Source of the DNA: Methyloversatilis discipulorum
GTDB lineage: Bacteria > Pseudomonadota > Gammaproteobacteria > Burkholderiales > Rhodocyclaceae
DNA length: 64,000 bases
Reading direction: 5' to 3'
Assembly: GCF_018780585.1 (NCBI RefSeq)
Contig: NZ_JADMJL010000011.1
Coordinates: 1 to 64,000, forward strand
The position numbers were made by a program, and so were the translations under genes. Below are positions 57,142 to 64,000 of the stretch, piece after piece. Position 1 is the stretch's first letter, and each line of letters starts with the position of its first letter. The notes below the pieces were generated by a model. It did no database searches. It was given only the letters and a program-made list of their open reading frames with translations, and was not told the origin of the DNA.

Positions 57142-58131
57142 ATGTCCCGTCCATCCATCGTCATCGTCACGCCGGCGCTGGCCGACGCCAACAACGGCAA
57201 CTGGCGCACCGCACGTCGCTGGGCCGCCATGCTGCGGCCGCGTTTTGACGTGCGGCTGGTATCCGACTGGCAGGGCGGCGACGAGGTATTGATGATCGCA
57301 CTGCACGCCCGCCGTTCCGCCGCAGCCGCCACTGCGTGGCGGAAGGCACACCCGTCGCGTCCGCTGCTGCTCGCGCTGACCGGCACCGATCTGTACCGCG
57401 ACATCGACTGCGACGCCTCGGCCCGGCATTCGCTCGCCATTGCCGATCGCCTGATCACGCTGAACACGCTCGGCGCGCGTGCGCTGCCGCCGGCGCTGCG
57501 CGCACGCTGCAGCGTGCTGCTGCAATCGACGCCGGTGCGCGCACGCGTTGCACCGCCGACGCGCCATCTGCGCGCGCTGATGATAGGCCACCTGCGCATC
57601 GAGAAGGCGCCGGACACGCTGTTCGATGCGGTGCGCCGGCTGCGCATGCGCACCGATATCCGCATCGACCACATCGGCGGGGCGCTGGATCCCGCGCTGG
57701 GCGAGCGGGCGCGCACGCTGATGCACGAATGCCCGCACTATCGCTGGCTGGGCGGGTTGACGCACGGCGACACGCTGCGTCGGCTGGCGCGCGCCAGCGT
57801 GCTGGTGCATCCGAGCCGCATGGAGGGCGGCGCACATACAGTGATCGAGGCAGTGCGCTGCGGCGTGCCGGTGATCGCGTCGCGCATCGACGGCAACGTC
57901 GGCCTGCTCGGCGAGGACTACGATGGCTGTTTCGAGGTGGGCGACGCGGCGGCGCTGGCCGCATGCATCGCCCGCGCACGCGACGATGCCGGCTGGCTGG
58001 CCCGGCTCGACCGGCAGTGCGCCGCGCGCGCGCCGCTGTTCGCACCCGAACGAGAGCGTGCGGCACTGGTCGCGCTGGTCGACGGATGTCTGGCATCCTT
58101 CGGCCCGCGACATGGCGTCGCGACCGCATGA
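57142..58131 (+). CDS. senB: SenB-type glycosyltransferase (probable selenosugar synthase)
   Basis: A 329-residue GT-B enzyme of the group described as TIGR04348, now linked to SenB. SIVIVTPALADANNGNWRTA starts the N-lobe, and VHPSRMEGGAHTVIEAVRCG with VPVIASRIDGNVG is the donor-binding site. SenB makes a selenosugar from selenophosphate and a UDP-sugar, the first dedicated step to selenoneine. The stop overlaps the selD start (ATGA), which strongly supports joint function. Confidence 0.88.
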   Translation: MSRPSIVIVTPALADANNGNWRTARRWAAMLRPRFDVRLVSDWQGGDEVLMIALHARRSAAAATAWRKAHPSRPLLLALTGTDLYRDIDCDASARHSLAIADRLITLNTLGARALPPALRARCSVLLQSTPVRARVAPPTRHLRALMIGHLRIEKAPDTLFDAVRRLRMRTDIRIDHIGGALDPALGERARTLMHECPHYRWLGGLTHGDTLRRLARASVLVHPSRMEGGAHTVIEAVRCGVPVIASRIDGNVGLLGEDYDGCFEVGDAAALAACIARARDDAGWLARLDRQCAARAPLFAPERERAALVALVDGCLASFGPRHGVATA

Positions 58132-59225
58132 CAACCCCGCAAGAACTGGATGGACAGATGAACGAAGCGCAGGCAGCGAGCACCGAACCCCGACTGACTT
58201 CCCTCTCGCATGGCGGCGGCTGTGGCTGCAAGATCGCGCCCGGCGTGCTGTCCGAGATACTGAAGCACACTGCGGCGATGCCGGTGCCGCCGGAACTGAT
58301 GGTGGGCATCGAAACGTCGGACGATGCGGCGGTGTATCGCCTCAACGACGAACAGGCGCTGATCGCGACCACCGATTTCTTCATGCCCATCGTCGACGAC
58401 CCGTTCGACTTCGGCCGCATCGCCGCCACCAACGCGATCAGCGACGTCTATGCGATGGGCGGCCGGCCCATCCTCGCGCTGGCGCTGGTCGGCATGCCGA
58501 TCAACGTACTGTCGACGACGACCATAGGCCGCATCCTGGAAGGTGGGGCGTCGGTCTGCCGCGAGGCCGGCATCGTCGTCGCCGGAGGCCACACCATCGA
58601 TTCGGTCGAGGCGATCTACGGTCTGGTGGCGCTCGGCATCGCCCACCCGGATCGCATCCGCCGCAATGCCGACGCGCAGCCGGGCGATGTGCTGGTGTTG
58701 GGCAAGCCGCTCGGCGTCGGCGTCATGTCGGCCGCGCTGAAAAAGGGTGCGCTGGACGAGGCCGGCTACGCGCGCATGATCGCCAGCACCACCAAGCTGA
58801 ACACACCGGGGCCGGATCTGGCGGCGTTGCCCGGCGTGCATGCGCTGACCGACGTGACGGGGTTCGGACTTGCCGGCCACGCGCTCGAGCTGGCGCGCGG
58901 TTCAGGCTGCGACGTGTCGATCGACTGGTCGGCAGTGCCGCTGCATGCCGGCACGCGCGAACTCGCAGCGCAGGGCTTCGTCACCGGCGCATCGAACCGC
59001 AACTGGGCCGGCTACGGCGAGCGCGTCGTGCTGGCCGACGGCTTCGCGGCGGAAGATCGCGCACTGCTCACCGATCCACAGACCAGCGGCGGCCTGCTCG
59101 TGTCCTGCACGCCGGACGCGCTGGATGCGGTGATCGCCACCTTCCGCCGTCACGGCTTCGATGCGGCCACCGTGATCGGTCGCGTCGGTGATCGCAGCGC
59201 AGCGCCGGTCGTGCGCGCCGGCTGA
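58128..59225 (+). CDS. selD: Selenophosphate synthetase (SelD/SenC)
   Basis: A 365-residue SelD: SHGGGCGCKIAP carries catalytic Cys32 and Lys35 (a cysteine form, not selenocysteine), with ETSDDAAVY, TTDFFMPIVDDPFDFGRIAA and LTDVTGFGLAGHALEL. It makes selenophosphate from selenide and ATP. Coupled to senB, it fits the SenC role, though it may also serve tRNA selenation or selenocysteine synthesis if it is the only copy. The ATG at 58128 was chosen for the coupling; 58158 is an alternative. Confidence 0.93.
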   Translation: MTTPQELDGQMNEAQAASTEPRLTSLSHGGGCGCKIAPGVLSEILKHTAAMPVPPELMVGIETSDDAAVYRLNDEQALIATTDFFMPIVDDPFDFGRIAATNAISDVYAMGGRPILALALVGMPINVLSTTTIGRILEGGASVCREAGIVVAGGHTIDSVEAIYGLVALGIAHPDRIRRNADAQPGDVLVLGKPLGVGVMSAALKKGALDEAGYARMIASTTKLNTPGPDLAALPGVHALTDVTGFGLAGHALELARGSGCDVSIDWSAVPLHAGTRELAAQGFVTGASNRNWAGYGERVVLADGFAAEDRALLTDPQTSGGLLVSCTPDALDAVIATFRRHGFDAATVIGRVGDRSAAPVVRAG

Positions 59226-59265
59226 TTCACGTCTCATCGGTGGCATACTCGCCGCCGTTCCGTCC

Positions 59266-59350
59266 GCCCGGATGGTGAAACTGGTAAACACAGCGGACTT
59301 AAAATCCGCCGCCGCAAGGCTTACGGGTTCAAGTCCCGTTCCGGGCACCA
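59266..59350 (+). tRNA. tRNA-Leu(TAA)
   Basis: An 85-nt class II tRNA with encoded CCA. The acceptor GCCCGGA/TCCGGGC, anticodon stem GCGGA/TCCGC with loop CTTAAAA (anticodon TAA), a long variable arm and T loop TTCAAGT are all present. Confidence 0.95.
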
Positions 59351-59399
59351 ATGCAGGACCAGTCGCCTCAGGCTCAGTTCGCCGAACTGGCGCATTTCC

Positions 59400-59489
59400 C
59401 TGTGGGCGCGGCCTTGGCCGCGACTGGGTCGCCGCGGTCCGCCGGCTTCGGTTCAGGCTGCTGTCGCGGTCAGAAGGTCCCTCCCACCG
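59400..59489. repeat. Dispersed hairpin repeat, second locus
   Basis: A diverged single copy of the element at 4302-4575: TGTGGGCGCGGCCTTGGCC, then GGCTTCGGTT, then CTGTCGCGGTCAGAAGGTCC and CTCCCACC. Both inner hairpins are recognisable, with some mismatches. It lies between tRNA-Leu and the lipoprotein gene. The remainder of 59351-59676 holds no gene. Confidence 0.7.
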
Positions 59490-59676
59490 CATCCGCGTGT
59501 GCGGGCGATCAGCCGGCTCGGCTTCCGCGCGCAACGCCCGCCAGCCGTCGGATTCCGCCGACAGATCGCTTCGTTGCCGGCCTACCGCGCGACAGCGCAT
59601 CGCTCCCTAGACTTCAGATCAAGCCGCGAGCGATCGACATCGCGTGCTGACCGATCAATGACTGCGGAGAAACGCG

Positions 59677-59904
59677 ATGAAAACGCCGATCCATACCCTC
59701 AAGACCGTATCCATCGTGGCCGTGCTGGCTGCCCTGACGACTGGCTGTGCCGGTATGAGCCGCAGCGAAAGCAACGCGATGATAGGTGCCGCGGCCGGTG
59801 GTGTCGCCGGCTCCGTGCTGACCGGCGGCAGCACTGTCGGTACCGTGGGTGGTGCCATCGTTGGTGGCGCCATCGGTAACGAGATGGGCAAGAAGAAGCG
59901 CTGA
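59677..59904 (+). CDS. Glycine-zipper outer-membrane lipoprotein
   Basis: A 75-residue protein with a lipoprotein signal ending in LTTGC and a mature part made of glycine-zipper repeats (MIGAAAGGVAGSVLTGG, VGTVGGAIVGGAIGNEMG). It resembles OsmB/SlyB-type small lipoproteins that respond to envelope stress. A strong terminator follows, so it is probably monocistronic. Confidence 0.85.
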   Translation: MKTPIHTLKTVSIVAVLAALTTGCAGMSRSESNAMIGAAAGGVAGSVLTGGSTVGTVGGAIVGGAIGNEMGKKKR

Positions 59905-59934
59905 ACGAGCGAGGCGAAAGTCAGTCCCGCTCCG

Positions 59935-59975
59935 GGGCCGGTGGTGCACAGGTGCGCCGCCGGCCCTTGTCGTTT
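59935..59975 (+). terminator. Intrinsic terminator after the glycine-zipper gene
   Basis: A 14-bp stem (GGGCCGGTGGTGCA with TGCGCCGCCGGCCC, including two G-T pairs) and a 4-nt loop, followed by TTGTCGTTT. Confidence 0.8.
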
Positions 59976-60029
59976 CCTGGCTGGGCTGAGCAGCGCTATG
60001 CTGACCGGATCCGCTTACCACGACCGATC

Positions 60030-60818
60030 ATGCTGATCGATACCCACTGCCACCTCGATGCCTTTGAATTCGACGCTGACCGCAGCGCGATGATCGCGCG
60101 CGCGCGCGCTGCCGGCGTCGGCTGCATGGTGCTGCCGGCCGTCGACCGTGACGGTTTCGGCCGGGTGAGGGCACTGTGTGACGGGCAGGCGGATCTGCGC
60201 TTTGCATTGGGCATCCATCCGCTCTTCGTGCCGGCCGCGCGACCCGACGATCTGGACCGGCTGGCGATGGAACTGGATGCTCATGACGTCCTCGCCGTAG
60301 GCGAGATCGGTCTCGATTTCTTCGTCACCGACATCGATCCCGAACTGCAGGAGTGGTACTTCGTCGCCCAGCTGAAGCTCGCGCGCGAACGCGGCCTGCC
60401 GGTGCTGTTGCATGTGCGGCGCAGTCAGGACCGGATACTCAAGCACCTGCGCGCCGTGTTCGGCCGCAACGGGCCGGGCGGCATCGCCCATGCCTTCAAC
60501 GGCAGCCGTCAGCAGGCCGACGAATTCATCAAGCTGGGCTTCGCGCTCGGCTTCGGCGGAGCGGTGACCTGGCAGCGCGCACTGAATCTGCGCCGTCTGG
60601 TGACCGAACTGCCGCTTGAATCCATCGTGCTCGAAACCGATGCACCGGACATCCCGCCGGAATTCGCCGCCGGTGAACGCAACGAGCCGGCCCATCTCCC
60701 GCGCATCGCGCAGGTGATCGCCGGCATCCGGGGCATTGCGACCGACGAACTGGTTGCCGCCACCGGGGCCAACGCGCTGCGCGTGCTGCCCCGGCTGGCG
60801 AGCGCTTACATCGAGTAG
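60030..60818 (+). CDS. tatD: TatD family metal-dependent DNase/hydrolase
   Basis: A 262-residue TIM-barrel hydrolase: DTHCHLDAF, GIHPLFVP, VGEIGLDFF, LLHVRRSQD, HAFNGSRQQA and ETDAPDIPP give the metal ligands. Family members act as 3'-5' DNA exonucleases or deacylases. The start at 60030 gives the conserved MLIDTHCH. Its last 13 bases overlap the converging receptor gene. Confidence 0.92.
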   Translation: MLIDTHCHLDAFEFDADRSAMIARARAAGVGCMVLPAVDRDGFGRVRALCDGQADLRFALGIHPLFVPAARPDDLDRLAMELDAHDVLAVGEIGLDFFVTDIDPELQEWYFVAQLKLARERGLPVLLHVRRSQDRILKHLRAVFGRNGPGGIAHAFNGSRQQADEFIKLGFALGFGGAVTWQRALNLRRLVTELPLESIVLETDAPDIPPEFAAGERNEPAHLPRIAQVIAGIRGIATDELVAATGANALRVLPRLASAYIE

Positions 60819-63013
60819 GACGCGGACAGGCCGATCAGCCAGGTGCGTTCTGCGGCCGGGGCGTAGTAGCGGCCGGTCAGCGCGTTACCTGCGTTGATGT
60901 ACACCGAGCCTACGTAGTCCTTGTCGAACAGGTTGTCGATGCGCGCGAACTCGTTCAGCGTCCAGCCCTTCACCTTCTGCGTGAAGCCGGCGCGAATCGC
61001 CGCAACGCCATAACCACCGACACGAACGTCGTTGGTGTCGTCACCGAACATGCGTCCGCTGGCGCGGTACTCCAGTGCGCTCTTGAAGCCCCACGGATCG
61101 TGCTTGTAGGTCACTTCGCCGTAGAAGGACTTGTTGGCAATGCCGGCGATGCGGTTGCCGTCGCTCACGGTGACTGCCTGTCCCGGTGCGCAGGGGGTGG
61201 CGAGACAGGTGCGGAAAGCATCGTCGAACTCGGCCTTGATGAAGGTTAGCGAGGCGTATGCGCCAACGTCACGGGTGAGCCGCGAATCGAGCGCTAACTC
61301 GATGCCACGACGCGAGGTGTCACCGGCGTTCTGGTACACCGCACGGCCGTTCTCGTTGCTGCGGATGACGATCTCGTCGGACGAATCGATGTAAAAGGCA
61401 GCGGCGTCAAGGCGAGTCGAATCGTTCAGGAAAGTCTTCACGCCGACCTCATACTGGTTGCTGGTCGACGGCTTGAGATCGAAGTTCAGACCGCTGCCGC
61501 CATCCGGACGATATGCCAGTTCGATCAGCGTCGGCGCCTCGAAGCTGCGGCCGGCGTTGGCGTAAAGGTTGGTGGTCTGGGTGACTTTCCACACCGCGCC
61601 GAGGGCCGAGGTCCAGTCGCTGTAGGAGACCGAACCGCTGTCATCCGGGTTCACGCCGGCGGCGTTCGTCGTGCCGGAGCAGCCGCCGTTGCAGACGAAG
61701 TGGTCGCGCGACTTGAAGTCGAGCTTGGTGTAGCGCAGGCCACCGGACAGCAGGACGGTGTCGGTGGCCGCCCATTCGCCCTGGAAGAAGGCGCCTGACT
61801 GCTCGGCCACGTTGTTCTCGTCACGCTTCAGATCGCCGCGGAAGCCGAACACGGTGCTCAGCGCCTGTGCCCCACTCTTCGTTTCGCCGTTGCGATAGCC
61901 ACGACGGTGTTCGTCGGCGCGCTCGTACTCGGCGCCGAGACTGAAGGTGACCTTCTCGTACTTGCGGGTCCAGCGCAGGTTGGTACCCCAGTAATCGCGA
62001 TCGAACGCTGACACGCCGCCCGAAGCAGTCACGTTGTCCTGTGTGCCGGCGTTTAGTGCAAGGTACTGCTCGTTGTTCCGGTTGCCGAGGTAGAACATCG
62101 CGCGCAGCGAATCGCGTTCGGTCAGCTGCGCCTCGAACACGGCACCACCCTGGGTGTTCTCAAGCGTGCGGCGGGTGCCGTAGAAGGAAGCGGTTCCCGG
62201 ATTGCCGGCCAGATTGCGGTTGGACGTGCCCTGCTGACGACGATTGTCGTTAAGTTGGGCGAAGGTCAGGCCGAGCGGGTCCTGGCCCTGCTGGTGCATG
62301 TAGTTGCCCACCACGGTTAACGTCGCGTTGTCGCTCAGACGCCACTTCGCCTTGAAGTTCGCCTGGTCCTTGTCGGACTCGCTGTAGGCGCGGTAGCCGT
62401 CGGTGCGGAAGTGCGACACGCTGGCGGTGTAGTTGAAAATGCCGATGGTGTCGCCGAATTTCAGTCCATAGCGGGCCGTGTCGTAGCTGCCGAACTGGAA
62501 GCTGGGCGTCATCGTAAAGCGCTCCGGGCCGTCCTCGGTAAACACCTGCACCACGCCACCCGAGTGGTTGCCGTACAGCGCCGAGAAAGGGCCGCGCAGC
62601 ACTTCGATGCGGTTGGCCGAGGCGAGGTCGAAAAGGCCGGTACCGCCCTGGCCGTCCGGCGTGCTGGCCGGAATGCCGTCGGCGAACAGCTTCACGCCGC
62701 GCACACCGAAGGCTGAGCGCGCACCGAAGCCGCGGATGGTGAGCGACTGTTCCTGGGTGTAGTTCTCCTTGCCGGCAGCGGCCACGCCGGGTACGCGGTT
62801 GATCACTTCGGACAGGTTCACCGTCGCGCGCTGCTCCTGGATGGTTGCTGCATCGATCGAATCGATGGCCATCGGCAGGTCGAAGGAATTCTGCTCGACC
62901 CGGGTACCGGTGATGACCACCGTCGGGGCGAGGATGGGCGGAGCGGCCAGCGCGGTGTGACCCATCAGCGCAAGGGCGAGGGCAATCGGGGTGTGGCGGA
63001 GCACGGTTGTCAT
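60806..63013 (-). CDS. TonB-dependent outer-membrane receptor
   Basis: A 735-residue receptor: signal peptide 1-23, TonB-box-like segment PTVVITGTRVE, plug domain (about 40-150, with LSEVINRVPGV and RIEVLRGPFSALYGNHSGG) and a 22-strand barrel. It resembles FecA/PupB-like iron-chelate receptors, although no N-terminal signalling domain is present. A CNGGC pair sits in an extracellular loop region. The chain ends in SASYSM and not in the usual aromatic residue. The ligand is not predictable; a citrate- or siderophore-type iron complex is plausible. Confidence 0.9.
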   Translation of the reverse strand: MTTVLRHTPIALALALMGHTALAAPPILAPTVVITGTRVEQNSFDLPMAIDSIDAATIQEQRATVNLSEVINRVPGVAAAGKENYTQEQSLTIRGFGARSAFGVRGVKLFADGIPASTPDGQGGTGLFDLASANRIEVLRGPFSALYGNHSGGVVQVFTEDGPERFTMTPSFQFGSYDTARYGLKFGDTIGIFNYTASVSHFRTDGYRAYSESDKDQANFKAKWRLSDNATLTVVGNYMHQQGQDPLGLTFAQLNDNRRQQGTSNRNLAGNPGTASFYGTRRTLENTQGGAVFEAQLTERDSLRAMFYLGNRNNEQYLALNAGTQDNVTASGGVSAFDRDYWGTNLRWTRKYEKVTFSLGAEYERADEHRRGYRNGETKSGAQALSTVFGFRGDLKRDENNVAEQSGAFFQGEWAATDTVLLSGGLRYTKLDFKSRDHFVCNGGCSGTTNAAGVNPDDSGSVSYSDWTSALGAVWKVTQTTNLYANAGRSFEAPTLIELAYRPDGGSGLNFDLKPSTSNQYEVGVKTFLNDSTRLDAAAFYIDSSDEIVIRSNENGRAVYQNAGDTSRRGIELALDSRLTRDVGAYASLTFIKAEFDDAFRTCLATPCAPGQAVTVSDGNRIAGIANKSFYGEVTYKHDPWGFKSALEYRASGRMFGDDTNDVRVGGYGVAAIRAGFTQKVKGWTLNEFARIDNLFDKDYVGSVYINAGNALTGRYYAPAAERTWLIGLSASYSM

Positions 63014-63044
63014 TGGAGGTCTCTCTCTGGGTGTCTACGGCCGG

Positions 63045-63056
63045 GCGCAATTGCGC
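63045..63056. promoter_or_regulatory. Perfect palindrome in the leader of the receptor gene
   Basis: GCGCAATTGCGC is a 12-bp perfect palindrome about 32 bp upstream of the receptor start codon. A TATACT hexamer, read on the minus strand, lies farther upstream near 63113-63118. The palindrome could be an operator or a leader hairpin. Confidence 0.3.
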
Positions 63057-63183
63057 GGGCCTGCTGTCTCGGATGCGCGGCGCGTCTGTGCGCGCCTGAT
63101 CGAACGGGCGCGAGTATAGGCAGCCGCTGCTTACAAAGCCTCACGAAAAACTTGAACCGGCTGGCCGGGTGCCGACGCCAGGT

Positions 63184-63627
63184 TCAGCGCGCCAGCAGGA
63201 CGGCGAGCGCGGGCGGTGCCACCACCTTCAACGTCGACGGGCACAGCCGGTGCCGGCCAAGGCGCAGCACGGCGCGGTCGCGCGATACCAGCAGGTCGGC
63301 GCCACTGCGCACGGCGAGGTCGAAAAACTTCTGGTCCTCGCGATCCCGGCAGCGCGGCAGCGATGTATCGGGCTGCTCAGGCAGCGGATGCAGTTCGATC
63401 CGTGCGAGGTAGTCGGCGTACAGGCGGGCGGCGGCCTCGTCGTCGAGGCCGAACTTGTCGTAGCGCAGCACGGTGCGCAGTTCGCGCAGGCAGGCTTCGT
63501 CGCACGACAGCCGCGCGCGGCCGTCGGCCAGCGCCTGTGCCACGCAGTCCAGTTCGGCGTTGTGCCACAGCAGCAGGTCGAGTACCGCGTTGGTGTCGAG
63601 AACGATGTGCTTCACGATGTCCTTCAT
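63184..63627 (-). CDS. PIN-domain ribonuclease-like protein
   Basis: A 147-residue PIN protein with the acidic set visible: Asp in VLDTNAVLDLLL, Glu in DEACLRELRTVL, and Asps in CRDREDQKFFDLA and LLVSRDRAVL. This resembles the toxin-like PIN family annotated as a putative toxin component. No antitoxin gene is adjacent, because the next upstream gene is on the opposite strand. It may be an orphan toxin or a housekeeping RNase. Confidence 0.82.
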   Translation of the reverse strand: MKDIVKHIVLDTNAVLDLLLWHNAELDCVAQALADGRARLSCDEACLRELRTVLRYDKFGLDDEAAARLYADYLARIELHPLPEQPDTSLPRCRDREDQKFFDLAVRSGADLLVSRDRAVLRLGRHRLCPSTLKVVAPPALAVLLAR

Positions 63628-63719
63628 GATCGGCGCGCAGTGTAGGGCTTCAGCGTCGCCGCGGCGAACGTTTCCGCCCGGCGCGCGGTCTGTTGCGCAT
63701 CGGCGGAAGGAGGTGCGTC

Positions 63720-64000
63720 ATGGTTTCGCAGGAACTGCTGGCCTTTCTGGTCGACCTCGCAGCCAAGCTGTCCGGCTATCCGCCCATTCCGGTCGACGCG
63801 CTGCCGCCGGTGCAGGTGCTGACGGAAGCCGAACTGGCGAAGGCGGTCTGTCCCGAGGCAGCGGCCGGCTGCACCAATATCGCGGCCACCTTCGAGACCG
63901 AGCACTACGTCATCTACCTGCGCGATACGCTCGACCTCGAGAACGCCGCCGACAATTCCTTCCTGCTGCATGAACTGGTGCATGTGCTGCAGCACAAGGC
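63720..64000 (+). CDS. Partial gene with a HExxH zinc-protease-like motif
   Basis: The first 93 codons of a gene that runs off the window. A very strong ribosome site (AAGGAGGT) lies five bases before the ATG at 63720. The sequence reads MVSQELLAFLVDLAAKLSGY, later NIAATFETEHYVIYLRDTL, and ends with LLHELVHVLQHK, where HELVH fits the HExxH zinc-binding signature of metallopeptidases. No signal peptide is visible. The rest of the protein is needed for classification. Confidence 0.7.
   Translation, partial: MVSQELLAFLVDLAAKLSGYPPIPVDALPPVQVLTEAELAKAVCPEAAAGCTNIAATFETEHYVIYLRDTLDLENAADNSFLLHELVHVLQHK

Noticed and set aside
58902-59600. Minus-strand ORF containing VPGTGLEPVSLAAADFKSAVF
   Set aside because: It runs antisense through tRNA-Leu and the end of selD and gives the typical spurious tRNA-derived peptide.

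Overview
The window is high-GC proteobacterial DNA. The gene set (CysD/CysN, Rnk, PurE/PurK pair, MASE1-GGDEF and GGDEF proteins, phasin-like protein, DUF3014, CsbD/DUF1328) suggests a free-living betaproteobacterium, perhaps of the Rhodocyclales/Methyloversatilis type. That placement is an inference from gene content; no rRNA is present. Genes are tightly packed, often with ATGA or TGATG start/stop overlaps.

Layout. (1) 0-8.8 kb: a minus-strand operon (Cache-domain histidine kinase, LuxR-type response regulator, FUSC-type transporter) diverges from a plus-strand cstA-ybdD-yjiA cluster for uptake of peptides or pyruvate. The divergent gap carries a tandem hairpin repeat. Rnk follows. (2) 9-19 kb: a cupin protein; a Sel1/ExbB-like/DUF2149 envelope module; a run of small stress-type genes (DUF1328, ferritin-like, CsbD); two convergent diguanylate cyclases; DUF3014; and an ECF sigma/anti-sigma pair. 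(3) 19-24.4 kb: core genes rhlE, purE, purK and sua5, a Tat lipoprotein and tRNA-Ala(CGC). (4) 24.4-47.7 kb: a 1.1-kb stretch with no recognisable gene, then a 16-gene co-oriented surface-polysaccharide cluster, probably O-antigen or EPS of the Wzx/Wzy type. It contains wecB-wecC, two bi-domain oxidoreductases, two heparinase II/III-like lyases, an asparagine-synthase-like amidotransferase, three methyltransferases, flippase, polymerase, two glycosyltransferases, an epimerase and the initiating phosphoglycosyl transferase. A decayed IS3-type transposase relic lies at its 3' end. (5) 47.8-53.6 kb: phasin-like protein, cysD, cysN (with a degenerate APS-kinase-like tail), a methyltransferase and an LTA-synthase-like membrane sulfatase. 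(6) 53.5-59.2 kb: an ATP-grasp enzyme, then egtD, an EgtB/SenA-type enzyme, a SenB-type glycosyltransferase and selD/senC. This is a selenoneine-type biosynthetic locus with unusually tight alternating gene orientation. (7) 59.2-64 kb: tRNA-Leu(TAA), another copy of the hairpin repeat, a glycine-zipper lipoprotein, TatD, a TonB-dependent receptor, an orphan PIN protein and the 5' part of a gene with an HExxH motif.

The most notable system is the selenoneine locus. EgtD would make hercynine from histidine, SelD/SenC selenophosphate, SenB a selenosugar, and SenA would join hercynine to the selenosugar. The system is known in outline from published work on senABC. Here it is accompanied by an uncharacterised ATP-grasp enzyme, which is the least explained part. 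Second in interest is the polysaccharide cluster with two paralogous sets of bi-domain oxidoreductase and heparinase-like lyase.
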